From the NCBI GenBank assembly GCA_913064945.1, contig CAJYAN010000004.1:221608-285607 (forward strand): a stretch of DNA of 64,000 nt, read 5' to 3'. This DNA comes from an uncultured Gammaproteobacteria bacterium (lineage in GTDB: Bacteria > Pseudomonadota > Gammaproteobacteria > UBA6429 > Thiohalophilaceae). A model generated the notes under the pieces. It did not search any database. It was not told the origin of the DNA and was given only the letters and a program-made list of their open reading frames with translations. The first letter of the stretch is position 1; the number at the start of each line of letters is the position of its first letter. A program made the translations under genes and the position numbers. Of this stretch, positions 38,408 through 47,333 are shown one piece after another.

Positions 38408-39691
38408 ATGACCGACGAAAAGAATCTACTCGACATCGACAACCATCACCTCTGGCATCCCTATAGCGCCATGCACTCGGGTATGCCGGTGTACCCGGTG
38501 GTGTCGGCTCACGGTGTTCGTTTAACACTGGCCGATGGCCGCGAACTGATCGATGGTATGGCTTCCTGGTGGTGTGTCATTCATGGCTATAACCATCCGC
38601 AAATCAATCAGGCCTTAAAAGATCAAATTGATCAAATGTCGCATGTGATGTTTGGCGGCCTGACGCATCCCCCCGCAGTTGAACTCGCCCGCAAGCTAGT
38701 AGAAATCACTCCCGAGCCCTTGCAAACGGTTTTCTTTTCCGACTCTGGTTCGGTCGCCGTTGAAGTCGCCATGAAAATGGCCATTCAATACTGGTATGCA
38801 AAGGGACAAAAAGAGCGACAACACTTTCTCACTGTTCGTTCCGGCTACCATGGCGATACCTTTGGTGCCATGTCGGTGTGTGACCCGGTGACCGGCATGC
38901 ACGGCCTATTTTCTCAGGTCCTGTGTCAACAATTTTTTGTCGAAGCGCCATCGTGTCGCTTCGGTGAGGTGTGTCGGGAAGAGGATATCGCCCCCATGAC
39001 TCAAAGGCTGGAACAACATCAGCAGGAAATTGCGGCGGTAATTCTCGAGCCAATAGTGCAGGGTGCCGGTGGCATGCGTTTTTATTCGGCGGAGTATTTA
39101 ACTCGTCTACGCAGGCTCTGCGATCATTATGATGTGTTGTTGATCCTGGATGAGATCGCTACCGGCTTTGGTCGTACCGGCAAACTGTTCGCCTGCGAAC
39201 ACGCGAATATTGCGCCCGACATTATGTGTGTCGGTAAGGCGTTAACCGGTGGCTATATGACCCTGGCGGCAACACTCACGACGGAAGAGGTCAGTAACAC
39301 AATGAGTCATGGAGCGCCCGGAGTGTTTATGCACGGCCCGACGTTTATGGCCAACCCGCTGGCCTGCACCGCGGCACTGACTAGTATCCGTCTGTTACTC
39401 GAATCCAGCTGGCAGCAGAACATCCAACGTATTGAATCAGGATTGGAGCAAGGCCTGACGCCGTGCCGCAAATTTGCCCAGGTGCAGGAGGTGCGGGTAT
39501 TGGGGGCTATAGGGGTCGTGGAGTTGAAAATGCCGGTCGACATGAAAGCCATTACCGAGAAATTTGTCGCCGCCGGTGTCTGGGTGCGACCCTTCGGCAA
39601 GCTGGTCTATTTGATGCCGCCGTTTATTATTAGTAATACAGAACTACAACAGTTAACCAGTGCGGTCACGAGCATTCTGGCAGATGCTTAG
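38408..39691 (+). CDS. bioA: Adenosylmethionine-8-amino-7-oxononanoate aminotransferase
   Basis: 427-residue class III PLP aminotransferase of biotin synthesis, converting KAPA to DAPA with SAM as amino donor. The BioA-specific N-terminal LWHPYSAM and [15 protein letters not shown] are present, as are [28 protein letters not shown] and the lysine in [14 protein letters not shown]. No other bio genes are near. It is convergent with the betaine operon, only 1 bp apart. Confidence 0.96.
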   Translation: MTDEKNLLDIDNHHLWHPYSAMHSGMPVYPVVSAHGVRLTLADGRELIDGMASWWCVIHGYNHPQINQALKDQIDQMSHVMFGGLTHPPAVELARKLVEITPEPLQTVFFSDSGSVAVEVAMKMAIQYWYAKGQKERQHFLTVRSGYHGDTFGAMSVCDPVTGMHGLFSQVLCQQFFVEAPSCRFGEVCREEDIAPMTQRLEQHQQEIAAVILEPIVQGAGGMRFYSAEYLTRLRRLCDHYDVLLILDEIATGFGRTGKLFACEHANIAPDIMCVGKALTGGYMTLAATLTTEEVSNTMSHGAPGVFMHGPTFMANPLACTAALTSIRLLLESSWQQNIQRIESGLEQGLTPCRKFAQVQEVRVLGAIGVVELKMPVDMKAITEKFVAAGVWVRPFGKLVYLMPPFIISNTELQQLTSAVTSILADA

Positions 39692-39692
39692 T

Positions 39693-41252
39693 TTACGCTT
39701 TCGACGGGTGATCGGTTACCAGCGCACGGTACAGACTAAAAATCATAAACAGCAGCAAGACCGCGAACGGCAGGCCGGTGGCAATGGCGGCGGTTTGCAG
39801 GGCCGACAGGCCACCACCGATTAACAATGCCGCCGCGACCAGACCTTCGGTCACCGCCCAGAAAATACGTTGTGCAACTGGTGGATTGGGATGACCGCCG
39901 GCGGTAATCATATCAATGACCAGGGAACCGGAATCGGAAGAGGTAACAAAGAAGGTGATGATCACCAGGGTCGCCAGCAGACTGACGGCAGTCATCAGCC
40001 AGGAGGGAAAATGCGTATAACCGGCCGCGACCGGTACCTGCTCGAGGAAGAAAAATAGTGAGCGGGGCAGGTTCTCCTGCACGGCCGCCGCCAGGTGACC
40101 AGGGCCGAACATTTCGATATCCAGGGCACTGTCACCAAACACGGTGAGCCAGATAAAGGTCAGCAGGGTCGGCACCAGTAACACGCCACCGATAAATTCA
40201 CGAATACTGCGGCCATAAGAGATCCGCGCAATGAACATGCCGACGAAGGGTGACCAGGCGATCCACCAGCCCCAGTAAAAGACCGTCCAGCCGTTCTGCC
40301 AGTGACCACCGGTATAGGTCTCCGTCCAGAACCCCAGGTAAAAAAAGTCGTTGAGATAGGCACCGATGTTTTCGACAAAGCCATTCAGAATAAAGACGGT
40401 CGGGCCAACAAACAGTACGAAGCCAAGCAGTAACAGGGCGGCGAACATATTGAGTTCGGAGAGGCGTTTGATCCCGTGGTCAAGACCGGAGACCACCGAG
40501 GTGGTGGCAATCGCGGTAATGCCAATAATCAACATGATTTGTACGCTGTGATTGACGGAGATCCCAAAGACATGCTGCAGGCCGGCATTGACCTGGGTGG
40601 CGCCAAGCCCCAGCGAGGTCGCGACGCCAAACATGGTGGCGACTGTGGCCAGGATATCAATCGCATGTCCCCAGCCCCCATGGATACGTTCACCCAGTAG
40701 TGGCTGAAAAATGGCGCGAATACTCAGCGGTTGTTTACGATTAAAGGCGAAATAGGCCAGTGCCAGACCGACCAGGGTATAAATCCCCCAGGCATGCAGA
40801 CCCCAGTGCAGGAAGGTGGTCTTCATGGCGTCTTCCGCGGCCGCCGCGCTTCTCGGCGTCGCACCGTGGGGAGGCGTCAGCAGGTGATACATGGGCTCGG
40901 CGACACTATAGAAAAGCAGACCAATGCCCATGCCGGCACTGAACAACATGGCAAACCAGCCGGCGCGACTGAACTCGGGTTTGGCCTCGGCACCGCCCAG
41001 ACGGATATCGGCAAATCGGCTGAAAAACAGATAGAGCACAAAGCCGAGAATCAGATTGGTCATGAGAATAAAAAACCAGCCGGCCTGGTTGGCAATCCAG
41101 GCCTGGGTCTCGGCAAAGGTCTGGCGCAGCTCCGTCAGAAAAATAAAGCTGGCCATGACGAAACCAAGGATGAGCAACGCCGAAATTACAAAGACCCACG
41201 GGTTGAGGTCCAGCCAGACCCGGTTGTTGCGTTTATAGACCCAGTTCTTCAT
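39693..41252 (-). CDS. BCCT-family betaine/choline/carnitine transporter
   Basis: 519 residues with about 12 membrane helices. The BCCT signature region with conserved aromatic residues, FYWGWWIAWSPFVGMFIARIS, is at about residue 330, preceded by HWGLHAWGIYTL. It is third in an operon behind the two glycine-betaine methyltransferases, 33 bp after the second, so the likely substrate is glycine betaine, taken up or retained during osmotic stress. Regulatory N- or C-terminal extensions are short, unlike BetP. Confidence 0.94.
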   Translation of the reverse strand: MKNWVYKRNNRVWLDLNPWVFVISALLILGFVMASFIFLTELRQTFAETQAWIANQAGWFFILMTNLILGFVLYLFFSRFADIRLGGAEAKPEFSRAGWFAMLFSAGMGIGLLFYSVAEPMYHLLTPPHGATPRSAAAAEDAMKTTFLHWGLHAWGIYTLVGLALAYFAFNRKQPLSIRAIFQPLLGERIHGGWGHAIDILATVATMFGVATSLGLGATQVNAGLQHVFGISVNHSVQIMLIIGITAIATTSVVSGLDHGIKRLSELNMFAALLLLGFVLFVGPTVFILNGFVENIGAYLNDFFYLGFWTETYTGGHWQNGWTVFYWGWWIAWSPFVGMFIARISYGRSIREFIGGVLLVPTLLTFIWLTVFGDSALDIEMFGPGHLAAAVQENLPRSLFFFLEQVPVAAGYTHFPSWLMTAVSLLATLVIITFFVTSSDSGSLVIDMITAGGHPNPPVAQRIFWAVTEGLVAAALLIGGGLSALQTAAIATGLPFAVLLLFMIFSLYRALVTDHPSKA

Positions 41253-41285
41253 GGTCAGGTAGTCGCTGCAATTCGTTGAACGTGA

Positions 41286-42122
41286 TCAGGCTTTTTCGAA
41301 GATAAAAATGCCCCAGGCCAGATAGCCTTTATGTCCACCTTCAATCCAGTGATTGAGACCTTTTTTCATGCGCTCAACATACGCCGCGCTAACCAGCTCC
41401 TGCAATTCGGCCTGGCATTGCTCCGTCTCCTGTAAGACGCGGGAGTAATGATTGATCAACTGTGAGGTCTGTTCTTCAAAGAGTACTTCCTGCAGGCCCT
41501 GCTGTGAGGCCATGTCACGATAAAAGGCCGGCGAGCCGAGTGAGCTGAGATGGATGCGTTCCAGGATTGGCTGTAACACACCGGCGGGACAGTCATCGGC
41601 CTGCATGGGATCGGTAAAGACAAAGCGGCCACCGGGTTTCAGCACACGTGCGACTTCCTTTATCACCTCGTCACGATGGCCGCTGTGTAATATGGCATCC
41701 TGTGACCAGACAATATCAAAGCTGTTATCTGCGGCGGGGATCGCCTCGAAACTGCCATCGACAACCTCAATTTTATCGGTCAACTGACGCTGTTGATTAA
41801 GGTCACGATGGCGCTGGTTTTCTTTTTCACTGAGATTGAGCGCCGTTACCGAACAACCATAAGTGGCGGCCAGGTAGCGGGCGGCACCGCCATAACCGGC
41901 ACCGATATCAAGCACCCGGGTGTTGGCACTGAGGTTGTCGAGTAATTCGGCCATATGTTTAACTGTCCGATGGCTGGCTTCAACGATGGACTCTGTGCTG
42001 TCCTGATACAGACCAATATGGATGTCCTCGCCGCCCCAGATGATGGCATAGAAGTTATCCGCGTCATCACTGTTATAGTAATCGCGTGCCGTCGTGACGG
42101 CGGCTGAATATTGCGCGCTCAT
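41286..42122 (-). CDS. Sarcosine/dimethylglycine N-methyltransferase
   Basis: 278-residue SAM-dependent methyltransferase. Motif I is VLDIGAGYGGAARYLA near residue 69, and the N-terminal ARDYYNSDDADNFYAIIWGGEDIHIG and VWSQDAILHSGHR are characteristic of the SDMT group in halophiles, which carries out the last two methylations to glycine betaine. The start overlaps the upstream GSMT stop by 4 bp, so the two are translationally coupled. Confidence 0.93.
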   Translation of the reverse strand: MSAQYSAAVTTARDYYNSDDADNFYAIIWGGEDIHIGLYQDSTESIVEASHRTVKHMAELLDNLSANTRVLDIGAGYGGAARYLAATYGCSVTALNLSEKENQRHRDLNQQRQLTDKIEVVDGSFEAIPAADNSFDIVWSQDAILHSGHRDEVIKEVARVLKPGGRFVFTDPMQADDCPAGVLQPILERIHLSSLGSPAFYRDMASQQGLQEVLFEEQTSQLINHYSRVLQETEQCQAELQELVSAAYVERMKKGLNHWIEGGHKGYLAWGIFIFEKA

Positions 42123-42940
42123 GATTTGTCTACCTCACCTGTTTCACGATATGTTTTCTCGGCGATGTGCACCAGAAAGTCCGGGTCATTGGCCTTAAAG
42201 GTCTCCTGGAAATCACCATAGGTCTCGATATGTTGAAACCCGACTTCGTGCATCAGGCGACGCGTATATTTTTTGCGTAATGGGAACATATTCAAATGGT
42301 AGTCGGAACCATCAGGGAAGGAGTATTTAAAACGCGCCAGGCCATCATCCATGTGTTCCGGCTCGGCCACGACATCATTACCGCAGTAGTAATATTTGTG
42401 TTTGCTGGAAAAACCGGTATCCAGGATCGCATCATAATTACGCTGGTCCAGTAACAGTATGCCGTCATGATTGAGTGTGGCATAAAATTCCGCCAGGGCC
42501 TTACGCCGATCGTGCTCTTCAAATAAATGGGTAAAGGAGTTGCCCAGACAAATGACGGCATCGAATTGTTCATGCACTGTTTTGTTGAGCCAGCGCCAGT
42601 CCGCCTGCACGGTGCGCAGTATATGGCCGCGCTTACAACCGTTATCAAAGGCACGTGCCAGCATTTCCGGGCTGCCATCGGCACTGGTGACATCAAAGCC
42701 AGCCTCCAGCAGACGTACCGAGTGGAAACCGGTCCCGGTGGCGACATCGAGTACGCGCTCAACACCATAGGAACGAAGTTGTTCGATAAAAAAATCGCCT
42801 TCACTTTTCCAGCGGCGATCCCAGTCAATGAGTTCATCCCACTTCTCAACAAAGCTTTTGACATATTCCTGCTGATAATGGTCGGTCTGACGAATCGTGA
42901 TCGGGTCTTTGCCAAATGATTGTGTTGTTGCTTTTCGCAT
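42119..42940 (-). CDS. Glycine/sarcosine N-methyltransferase
   Basis: 273-residue SAM-dependent methyltransferase. Motif I is VLDVATGTGFHSVRLLEAGF near residue 64, and FDAVICLGNSFTHLF and LDQRNYDAIL are typical of GSMT enzymes that methylate glycine to sarcosine and dimethylglycine. It opens the GSMT-SDMT-BCCT operon. The ATG is preceded by CAGGGGTTTACT. A perfect 8-bp-arm inverted repeat lies a few bases upstream. This gives de novo glycine betaine synthesis without choline. Confidence 0.93.
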   Translation of the reverse strand: MRKATTQSFGKDPITIRQTDHYQQEYVKSFVEKWDELIDWDRRWKSEGDFFIEQLRSYGVERVLDVATGTGFHSVRLLEAGFDVTSADGSPEMLARAFDNGCKRGHILRTVQADWRWLNKTVHEQFDAVICLGNSFTHLFEEHDRRKALAEFYATLNHDGILLLDQRNYDAILDTGFSSKHKYYYCGNDVVAEPEHMDDGLARFKYSFPDGSDYHLNMFPLRKKYTRRLMHEVGFQHIETYGDFQETFKANDPDFLVHIAEKTYRETGEVDKS

Positions 42941-42952
42941 AGTAAACCCCTG

Positions 42953-42969
42953 ATAACAAATTTTGTTAT
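42953..42969. promoter_or_regulatory. Inverted repeat upstream of the betaine operon
   Basis: ATAACAAATTTTGTTAT has 8-bp perfect arms around one base, 12 bp upstream of the GSMT start and next to its ribosome-binding site. It is placed where a repressor would act on the promoter or leader. No matching regulator gene is adjacent. Confidence 0.5.
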
Positions 42970-43403
42970 TGCATTTAATGGTCGCAATATGTACGCATAG
43001 AAACCCTGTCGGTCGGGCACGGTTTCAATTTATGCAGACCCCCGGTAAGGGTCCATGTATCTTTTCGATACGAGTGATAATTAGCCGATTGAAAGACTGA
43101 ACTATCGTAGATAAGCGACTCACATCGGGTGAGCGCTAATTTTAGAATGCGATTAGAATCGCACAGAACGGGTATCATAACACAAACCACGCCGGTGTGC
43201 GCAGGCAGGGGATTTCCCCCGCGTAGCAACAATATCGTGGTACCAGGTGAGTGGAATCTGCAGAAATATCCAGCAAAAAGCCCCGCTGCCTGCGCCGCTA
43301 AACACGGGGTAGCAGGGAAGCAGGAAAGGTCGTTGCAGCCCGCACCCGCGGTTATTTCCGCTCGAAACCACGACCACGGTTCGCCCTGTCTTGAGGTCTG
43401 CCC
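42970..43403. other. Non-coding region upstream of the betaine operon
   Basis: No family-like frame is present. A small hairpin GCGATTAGAATCGC lies at 43149-43162. On the minus strand, ACCCCG...CGGGGCTTTTT around 43281-43310 looks like a weak terminator with no clear gene feeding it. I did not find a recognisable riboswitch. Confidence 0.4.
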
Positions 43404-43650
43404 CAGAGGGATCCCCACAAAATTTTTAGTGACGGGTCATTACGAGGAGACACTGAATAATGACTATTTTTCAGTGTTGAGGTGGCCATCTCGAGAATAT
43501 GCTGTGCATCACGAGATGGTGTCAGTTACCGGAGGGTAGCCTTTAGGGTGCTTCACTGCTTCGCAAGGACGGGATTTTTCATTGTGTATACAATGATATT
43601 TAAGTAACTCGTTGTTTTTGATCGCAATTTTGTGGGGATAAGTCAGGGTC
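43404..43650. repeat. MITE-like dispersed repeat, copy 2 (inverted)
   Basis: About 247 bp, inverted relative to 19955-20136. Its ends are ATCCCCACAAAATTTTTAG on the left and TTTTGTGGGGATAAGTCAGG on the right, imperfect inverted repeats of each other. Internal shared blocks include AATGACTATTTTTCAG, TCTCGAGAATAT and TTGATCGCAATTTTGTG. It is longer than copy 1 by about 65 bp in the centre. No open frame of note. Confidence 0.75.
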
Positions 43651-43930
43651 CGACCTCTGTCAGGCGAAATACCGCCAGATTCATCCGGGCTTATTGGCGG
43701 ACAGTCTGGGCGGTCCTCCGGCACGGATTGTCTGCTGCGCTCCTTATAGTATCCGTCGACTTGGTGTAGTCAAAGCCGGATCAGTCGATGCGCTCGCCGC
43801 TATTTGCGGCGTCAGGTTTTCGAAGGTGAAATCAGAGAGTATGACGTCAGGCAGTCGCTTTCGATGTCGCCCGTATACTCAGCAGCATTTCAGGCGGAGG
43901 CTTATGGGGGATGCACTCCAGATGGGGCGT

Positions 43931-44686
43931 TTATTCAGGACGTGCAGGGCGTGTACCGAGAATAACACCGCGCTGATGCATGTCCTGCAAAATTTGCAGG
44001 CCGCCATCGATAACGACCTGTGGGTCCGGGTGCTGGAGTTCCTCGGCGATCAGTCGCAGTACTTTGCTACCGTGCAGGCCCTGGTCCTGTTGCAACAAAC
44101 CGAGCAGACGCGCCGTGACCATATTGAGGTCAAGAAAATGAATATCATCATCACTGTCGCGATAGACCAGTAAAAATGTCGGCGTCTCACCAGGGGCCAC
44201 GGGAATAAAGTCCTGGCAAATTTTTTGTACCGGGTATTGATACTGTAAGGGCCAGGCCAAGGGTGACAGCACCGGCACGGCGTTGAGTAAATCTGTTTCA
44301 GCATCCAGCGGACTGGCATCAATATCCTGATCGAGGAGCGACAGGGCCAGTTCCACCCATTCATAATGGACCAGCTCCCGCAAAAAGGGAAAATCCTCCG
44401 GCTGCGGTGGACGCTCATTCTCCAGATATTTCAAAAATTCTCGCGGCATTTCCGGGAATAGCGGCGTGCGGGCGCGATGCTGTTCAAAGTAGTCGCGGAT
44501 GAGTCTATGCCAGGCGGCGTCATCCATCAGGCGGCGCAGCACTGGAAAACTGCTGGCCATAAAGTCTTCGACATTATTATAGAAGACCTCGTTATAGACA
44601 TCCATGCGGCGTGCCTCGATATCGGCTGGCCGTGGCGAGGTCTCCGGGTTACGGATGTGCGCGGCAAACTCGTATTGCCTCTGCAT
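43931..44686 (-). CDS. bufC: DUF2063 RiPP partner protein (BufC/HvfC-like)
   Basis: 251 residues from the ATG at 44686, giving MQRQYEFAAHIRNPE; the open frame continues upstream into bufB but that part is bufB read in another frame. The N-terminal domain is DUF2063-like (RMDVYNEVFYNNVEDFMASSFPVLRRLM) and the C-terminal half resembles the second domain of these proteins. Family members partner the DUF692 enzyme and help recognise the precursor. It starts 14 bp after the bufB stop, completing a bufA-bufB-bufC operon. Confidence 0.87.
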   Translation of the reverse strand: MQRQYEFAAHIRNPETSPRPADIEARRMDVYNEVFYNNVEDFMASSFPVLRRLMDDAAWHRLIRDYFEQHRARTPLFPEMPREFLKYLENERPPQPEDFPFLRELVHYEWVELALSLLDQDIDASPLDAETDLLNAVPVLSPLAWPLQYQYPVQKICQDFIPVAPGETPTFLLVYRDSDDDIHFLDLNMVTARLLGLLQQDQGLHGSKVLRLIAEELQHPDPQVVIDGGLQILQDMHQRGVILGTRPARPE

Positions 44687-44699
44687 AAAAAGCGGTAAA

Positions 44700-45563
44700 T
44701 CAGATTTTTTGTTGCTGGCGTTCACGTTGTTGAGACCACTTGTGCTGGTATTCGATAATCGTATCAACCTCGGCCAGCAGTTCCGGTACGGGTGGCAGGT
44801 TAAAGTCACGCTCCAGCAGGGTCGGGACGACACCGAAGCGGGCATAGGTCTGGTCAAGAATGTCCCACACCGGGTCGATGATATCGGCACCGTGGGTATC
44901 AATGATCAGGTCTTCTGCCTCATTGTAGTGACCGGCAATATGGAGATAGGCGATACGTTCGGCCGGCATGGCCTGCAGAAATTCTGCCGGGCTGTACTCA
45001 CCGTGATTGATACTGTTGACGTAGATATTATTCACATCCAGCAACAGGGGGCAGTCGGCCTCTTCGAGGACGGCGCGAATAAATTCGATCTCACTCATCT
45101 CTTTGCCGGTGGCGGCATAGTAAGAGACATTTTCCATCACCAGGGGTCGCTCCAGGATATCCTGTACCCGTTTAATACGACTGGCGACGTATTTCACCGC
45201 CTCTTCGGTAAATGGAATCGGCATCAGGTCATAGAGATGACCGTCATCACTGCAATAGCTCAGGTGTTCGCTATAGCTACGAATATTGTGTTCGTTTAAA
45301 AAACGCTTCAGTTTGTGTAAAAAGGCCTCGTCGAGCGGCGAAGGGCTACCAATGGAAAGCGACAGACCGTGACACATGAAGGGGTAACGTTCGGTAAACT
45401 CACGAAAGCGCTTGCCCCAGCGGCCACCGACACCGATCCAGTTTTCCGGTGCGACTTCCATAAAGCTGACCTGGGTCGGAGGCGTCTCGGCCAACGGCGC
45501 CGCAAGGCTGCGCCGCAGGCCGAGGCCAGCGCCATGAACCGGGTATTGATTTGCAGAGTTCAT
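44700..45563 (-). CDS. bufB: MNIO (DUF692) peptide-modifying enzyme, BufB/HvfB-like
   Basis: 287-residue TIM-barrel of the multinuclear non-heme iron oxidative family. Metal-ligand phrases are visible: SEHLSYC, MENVSYY, LLDVNNIYVN, YLHIAGHY, DTHG and LLERDFN. Such enzymes oxidise cysteine residues in RiPP precursors, for example to oxazolone-thioamide pairs or 5-thiooxazoles. It lies 15 bp after the small Cys-motif protein on the same strand and upstream of a DUF2063 gene, the standard arrangement for bufferin/HvfA systems linked to copper handling. Confidence 0.92.
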   Translation of the reverse strand: MNSANQYPVHGAGLGLRRSLAAPLAETPPTQVSFMEVAPENWIGVGGRWGKRFREFTERYPFMCHGLSLSIGSPSPLDEAFLHKLKRFLNEHNIRSYSEHLSYCSDDGHLYDLMPIPFTEEAVKYVASRIKRVQDILERPLVMENVSYYAATGKEMSEIEFIRAVLEEADCPLLLDVNNIYVNSINHGEYSPAEFLQAMPAERIAYLHIAGHYNEAEDLIIDTHGADIIDPVWDILDQTYARFGVVPTLLERDFNLPPVPELLAEVDTIIEYQHKWSQQRERQQQKI

Positions 45564-45578
45564 GGTTTTTTGCGTGGC

Positions 45579-45938
45579 TTACATACTGCCGCCACAGCTG
45601 CCTTCTTTCATGACCTTTTTCTTTTTGTTGGAAGCACACTTGCCTTCACCACATTTGCCTTCTTTGGCAGAATCTTTGGTGCCGCACTTGCCTTCCATAT
45701 CTTTTTGCATTTTCATATTACCGCCGCAGCTTCCCTCCGTGCTTTTTTGCATCGGTTTTTTGCTGCCGCAATTTCCTTCCATCTTATCCGCGACCTGCAT
45801 ATAGCCGCTGGATAATTCATGCATGGCAAACGGGCTGTTTCCGGTTGCGGCACTGGCGACATTACTCATGGCCATGCTTGCGGCAAAGGCAGTTCCCATC
45901 ACAATGGCGATAGGCTTTACAGTGTGTTTCTTGGACAT
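45579..45938 (-). CDS. bufA: Bufferin/HvfA-like RiPP precursor with six EGxC motifs
   Basis: 119 residues: a signal peptide (about 1-30, ending ASA), a spacer, then a Lys-rich core with exactly six cysteines at 57, 71, 85, 96, 101 and 115. All six are in EGxC context: EGNCG, EGSCG, EGKCG, EGKCG, EGKCA and EGSCG. EGKCG is the motif modified in Haemophilus HvfA to copper-binding oxazolone-thioamide groups. The ATG follows GGAGAACC. Export by Sec after modification in the cytoplasm would give a periplasmic copper-binding peptide. A 15-bp palindrome lies about 63 bp upstream. Confidence 0.9.
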   Translation of the reverse strand: MSKKHTVKPIAIVMGTAFAASMAMSNVASAATGNSPFAMHELSSGYMQVADKMEGNCGSKKPMQKSTEGSCGGNMKMQKDMEGKCGTKDSAKEGKCGEGKCASNKKKKVMKEGSCGGSM

Positions 45939-46000
45939 TGTTGGTTCTCCATTTCAGTTGAGCAATTACACTTCAATTGTGTTCTTGTATTCCGGGGACG

Positions 46001-46015
46001 ACCGGTTAAACCGGT
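46001..46015. promoter_or_regulatory. Palindrome upstream of the bufABC operon
   Basis: ACCGGTTAAACCGGT: 7-bp perfect arms around one base, starting 63 bp before the bufA ATG. It could be the operator of a metal-responsive regulator; none is encoded nearby. Confidence 0.45.
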
Positions 46016-46149
46016 ACCGATCTCCGACGTCCAGGGAATTATGACAGGGGGTTATCCCGAAAGTTTCACAAATGCCCGCGGCACCACTGTCAGTCTGTCT
46101 TGTAGCATTCCTACGTGGCGAGGTCCATCAGACTCTGCTGATATTGTTA

Positions 46150-46578
46150 CTAAGGGCACAATTCACGCAGGCAGTCGAGATAGTGCTGCTCGTCGGGGGG
46201 CCGACTATCGCGCTGTGCCTGCCAGATCATCTGTCCCAGACACTCCATCATCGTGTGTTCTACTTCGTGGGCATTGGCCTGTTTGGCCATGAGTTGTTGA
46301 TAACAGACGCGGATACCTGCCGGGCGATCGGTCTGTAGCTGTTCCTGGATACTGATGTGCATGGCCATGTGCAGGAAGGGATTGGTCTGGCCCATTTCCG
46401 GCGTATAGTCTTTATCCAGTTGGCTTTCTTCATCTACTAATAGTGCGTGATACTCGGGATGCAGGCGGATGATCTCGACAATCAGTGCCTCGAGGGGTTC
46501 CAGCGCGTCGTTGTCGCGGGACTTGCGCCAACTGTTAAAAAACAGGCGACGGAGTTCATTGCGGTCATTACCATACAT
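46150..46578 (-). CDS. DUF1841 family protein
   Basis: 142 residues from the ATG at 46578, matching the usual start M(Y)GNDRNELRRLFF; an upstream ATG at 46611 adds 11 residues with no family support. Conserved phrases are NPFLHMAMHISIQEQLQTDRPAGIR and HEVEHTMMECLGQMIWQAQR. The family is widespread in beta- and gammaproteobacteria; function is unknown. It is upstream of bufA on the same strand, but about 210 bp separate them, so co-transcription is uncertain. Confidence 0.88.
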   Translation of the reverse strand: MYGNDRNELRRLFFNSWRKSRDNDALEPLEALIVEIIRLHPEYHALLVDEESQLDKDYTPEMGQTNPFLHMAMHISIQEQLQTDRPAGIRVCYQQLMAKQANAHEVEHTMMECLGQMIWQAQRDSRPPDEQHYLDCLRELCP

Positions 46579-46715
46579 AGCGGCACGATACCCTAAAATG
46601 ACGGGTGGCAAAACGTCTTTGCCGAGGCGAATGCTATCCGCAAGGCCTCTCGTCGCGGCGGCATACTATCGCCAGACTATGATAATCTGCCTGTCATCAC
46701 CACAAGGAGTCGCTT

Positions 46716-47141
46716 ATGGCGCAAACAGACAAAATTGGCTGGCTGGGGTTTTTACTACGGTTTCTGGCGGCGCTGGTGCTGGTATTCGCCACGTATAATC
46801 CCGAGGGTTACTCCTATTTTGACTGGGTGTTTGGCAAGGCCGCCGGTGCCTGGCCACTAAAAACACTGGTGGGGATCGTCCTGCTCATTGGCTGGACTGT
46901 TTATCTGCGTGCGACCCTGCAATCGTTAGGGGGCTTTGGTATTTTCCTGACCATTGCCTTTTTCAGTGCCCTGTTATGGTTGTTAACCGATTGGGGGGTG
47001 ATTCCCCGCGACTCGGTACAGGCGGTGACTTATCTGAGCGAGGTGGTGATCAGCGCCTTACTCGCTACGGGGATGATCTGGTCGCATGTGCGACGTCGGC
47101 TAACCGGCCAGGTGGATGTCGACGAGATCGATAACGATTAG
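46716..47141 (+). CDS. DUF6524-like four-helix membrane protein
   Basis: 141 residues with four hydrophobic segments (about 10-26, 45-63, 72-94, 105-122). The conserved phrase ATYNPEGYSYFDWV and W-rich region LLWLLTDWGVIP fit the DUF6524 family. The C-terminus is acidic (DVDEIDND). Function unknown. An AAGGAG site precedes the ATG. Divergent from DUF1841. Confidence 0.75.
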   Translation: MAQTDKIGWLGFLLRFLAALVLVFATYNPEGYSYFDWVFGKAAGAWPLKTLVGIVLLIGWTVYLRATLQSLGGFGIFLTIAFFSALLWLLTDWGVIPRDSVQAVTYLSEVVISALLATGMIWSHVRRRLTGQVDVDEIDND

Positions 47142-47232
47142 TCGCCGGTTACTTTTTATTTGCGCCACGCCAAAACTCCCGCCTGTTGTCATGCGGGGTT
47201 TGCATTGCCAATCACGCTGAAAAAATAATCTT

Positions 47233-47270
47233 TCCTCTCTCAGGGAGGGGGAAGGGGTTAGGGGGAGGGG
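47233..47270. repeat. CCTCTCTC/GGGAGGGG-type repeat, degenerate copy
   Basis: CCTCTCTCAGGGAGG followed by GGAAGGGGTTAGGGGGAGGGG resembles the hairpin repeat at 32269-32353. It lies between DUF6524 and the peroxiredoxin terminator. Confidence 0.6.
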
Positions 47271-47273
47271 AAA

Positions 47274-47316
47274 ACAAAAAAATCCCCGTGCGGTCTGCAC
47301 CGACGGGGATTTTTTC
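47274..47316. terminator. Bidirectional terminator at the peroxiredoxin 3' end
   Basis: Stem AATCCCCGT (47281-47289) pairs with ACGGGGATT (47303-47311), with A-run before and T-run after, so it can serve both convergent genes. Confidence 0.88.
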
Positions 47317-47333
47317 TTTCGTGCCGAAGCGAC

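Noticed and set aside
40731..41279. Plus-strand frame opposite the BCCT gene
   Set aside because: Shadow of the transporter; no start signal or homology pattern.
42970..43403. Riboswitch upstream of the betaine operon
   Set aside because: I looked for glycine, SAM and SAH riboswitch cores and saw no convincing match.
43694..44173. Plus-strand frame of 159 codons overlapping bufC
   Set aside because: Its second half is the complement of bufC and the first half is in non-coding DNA with no family similarity.
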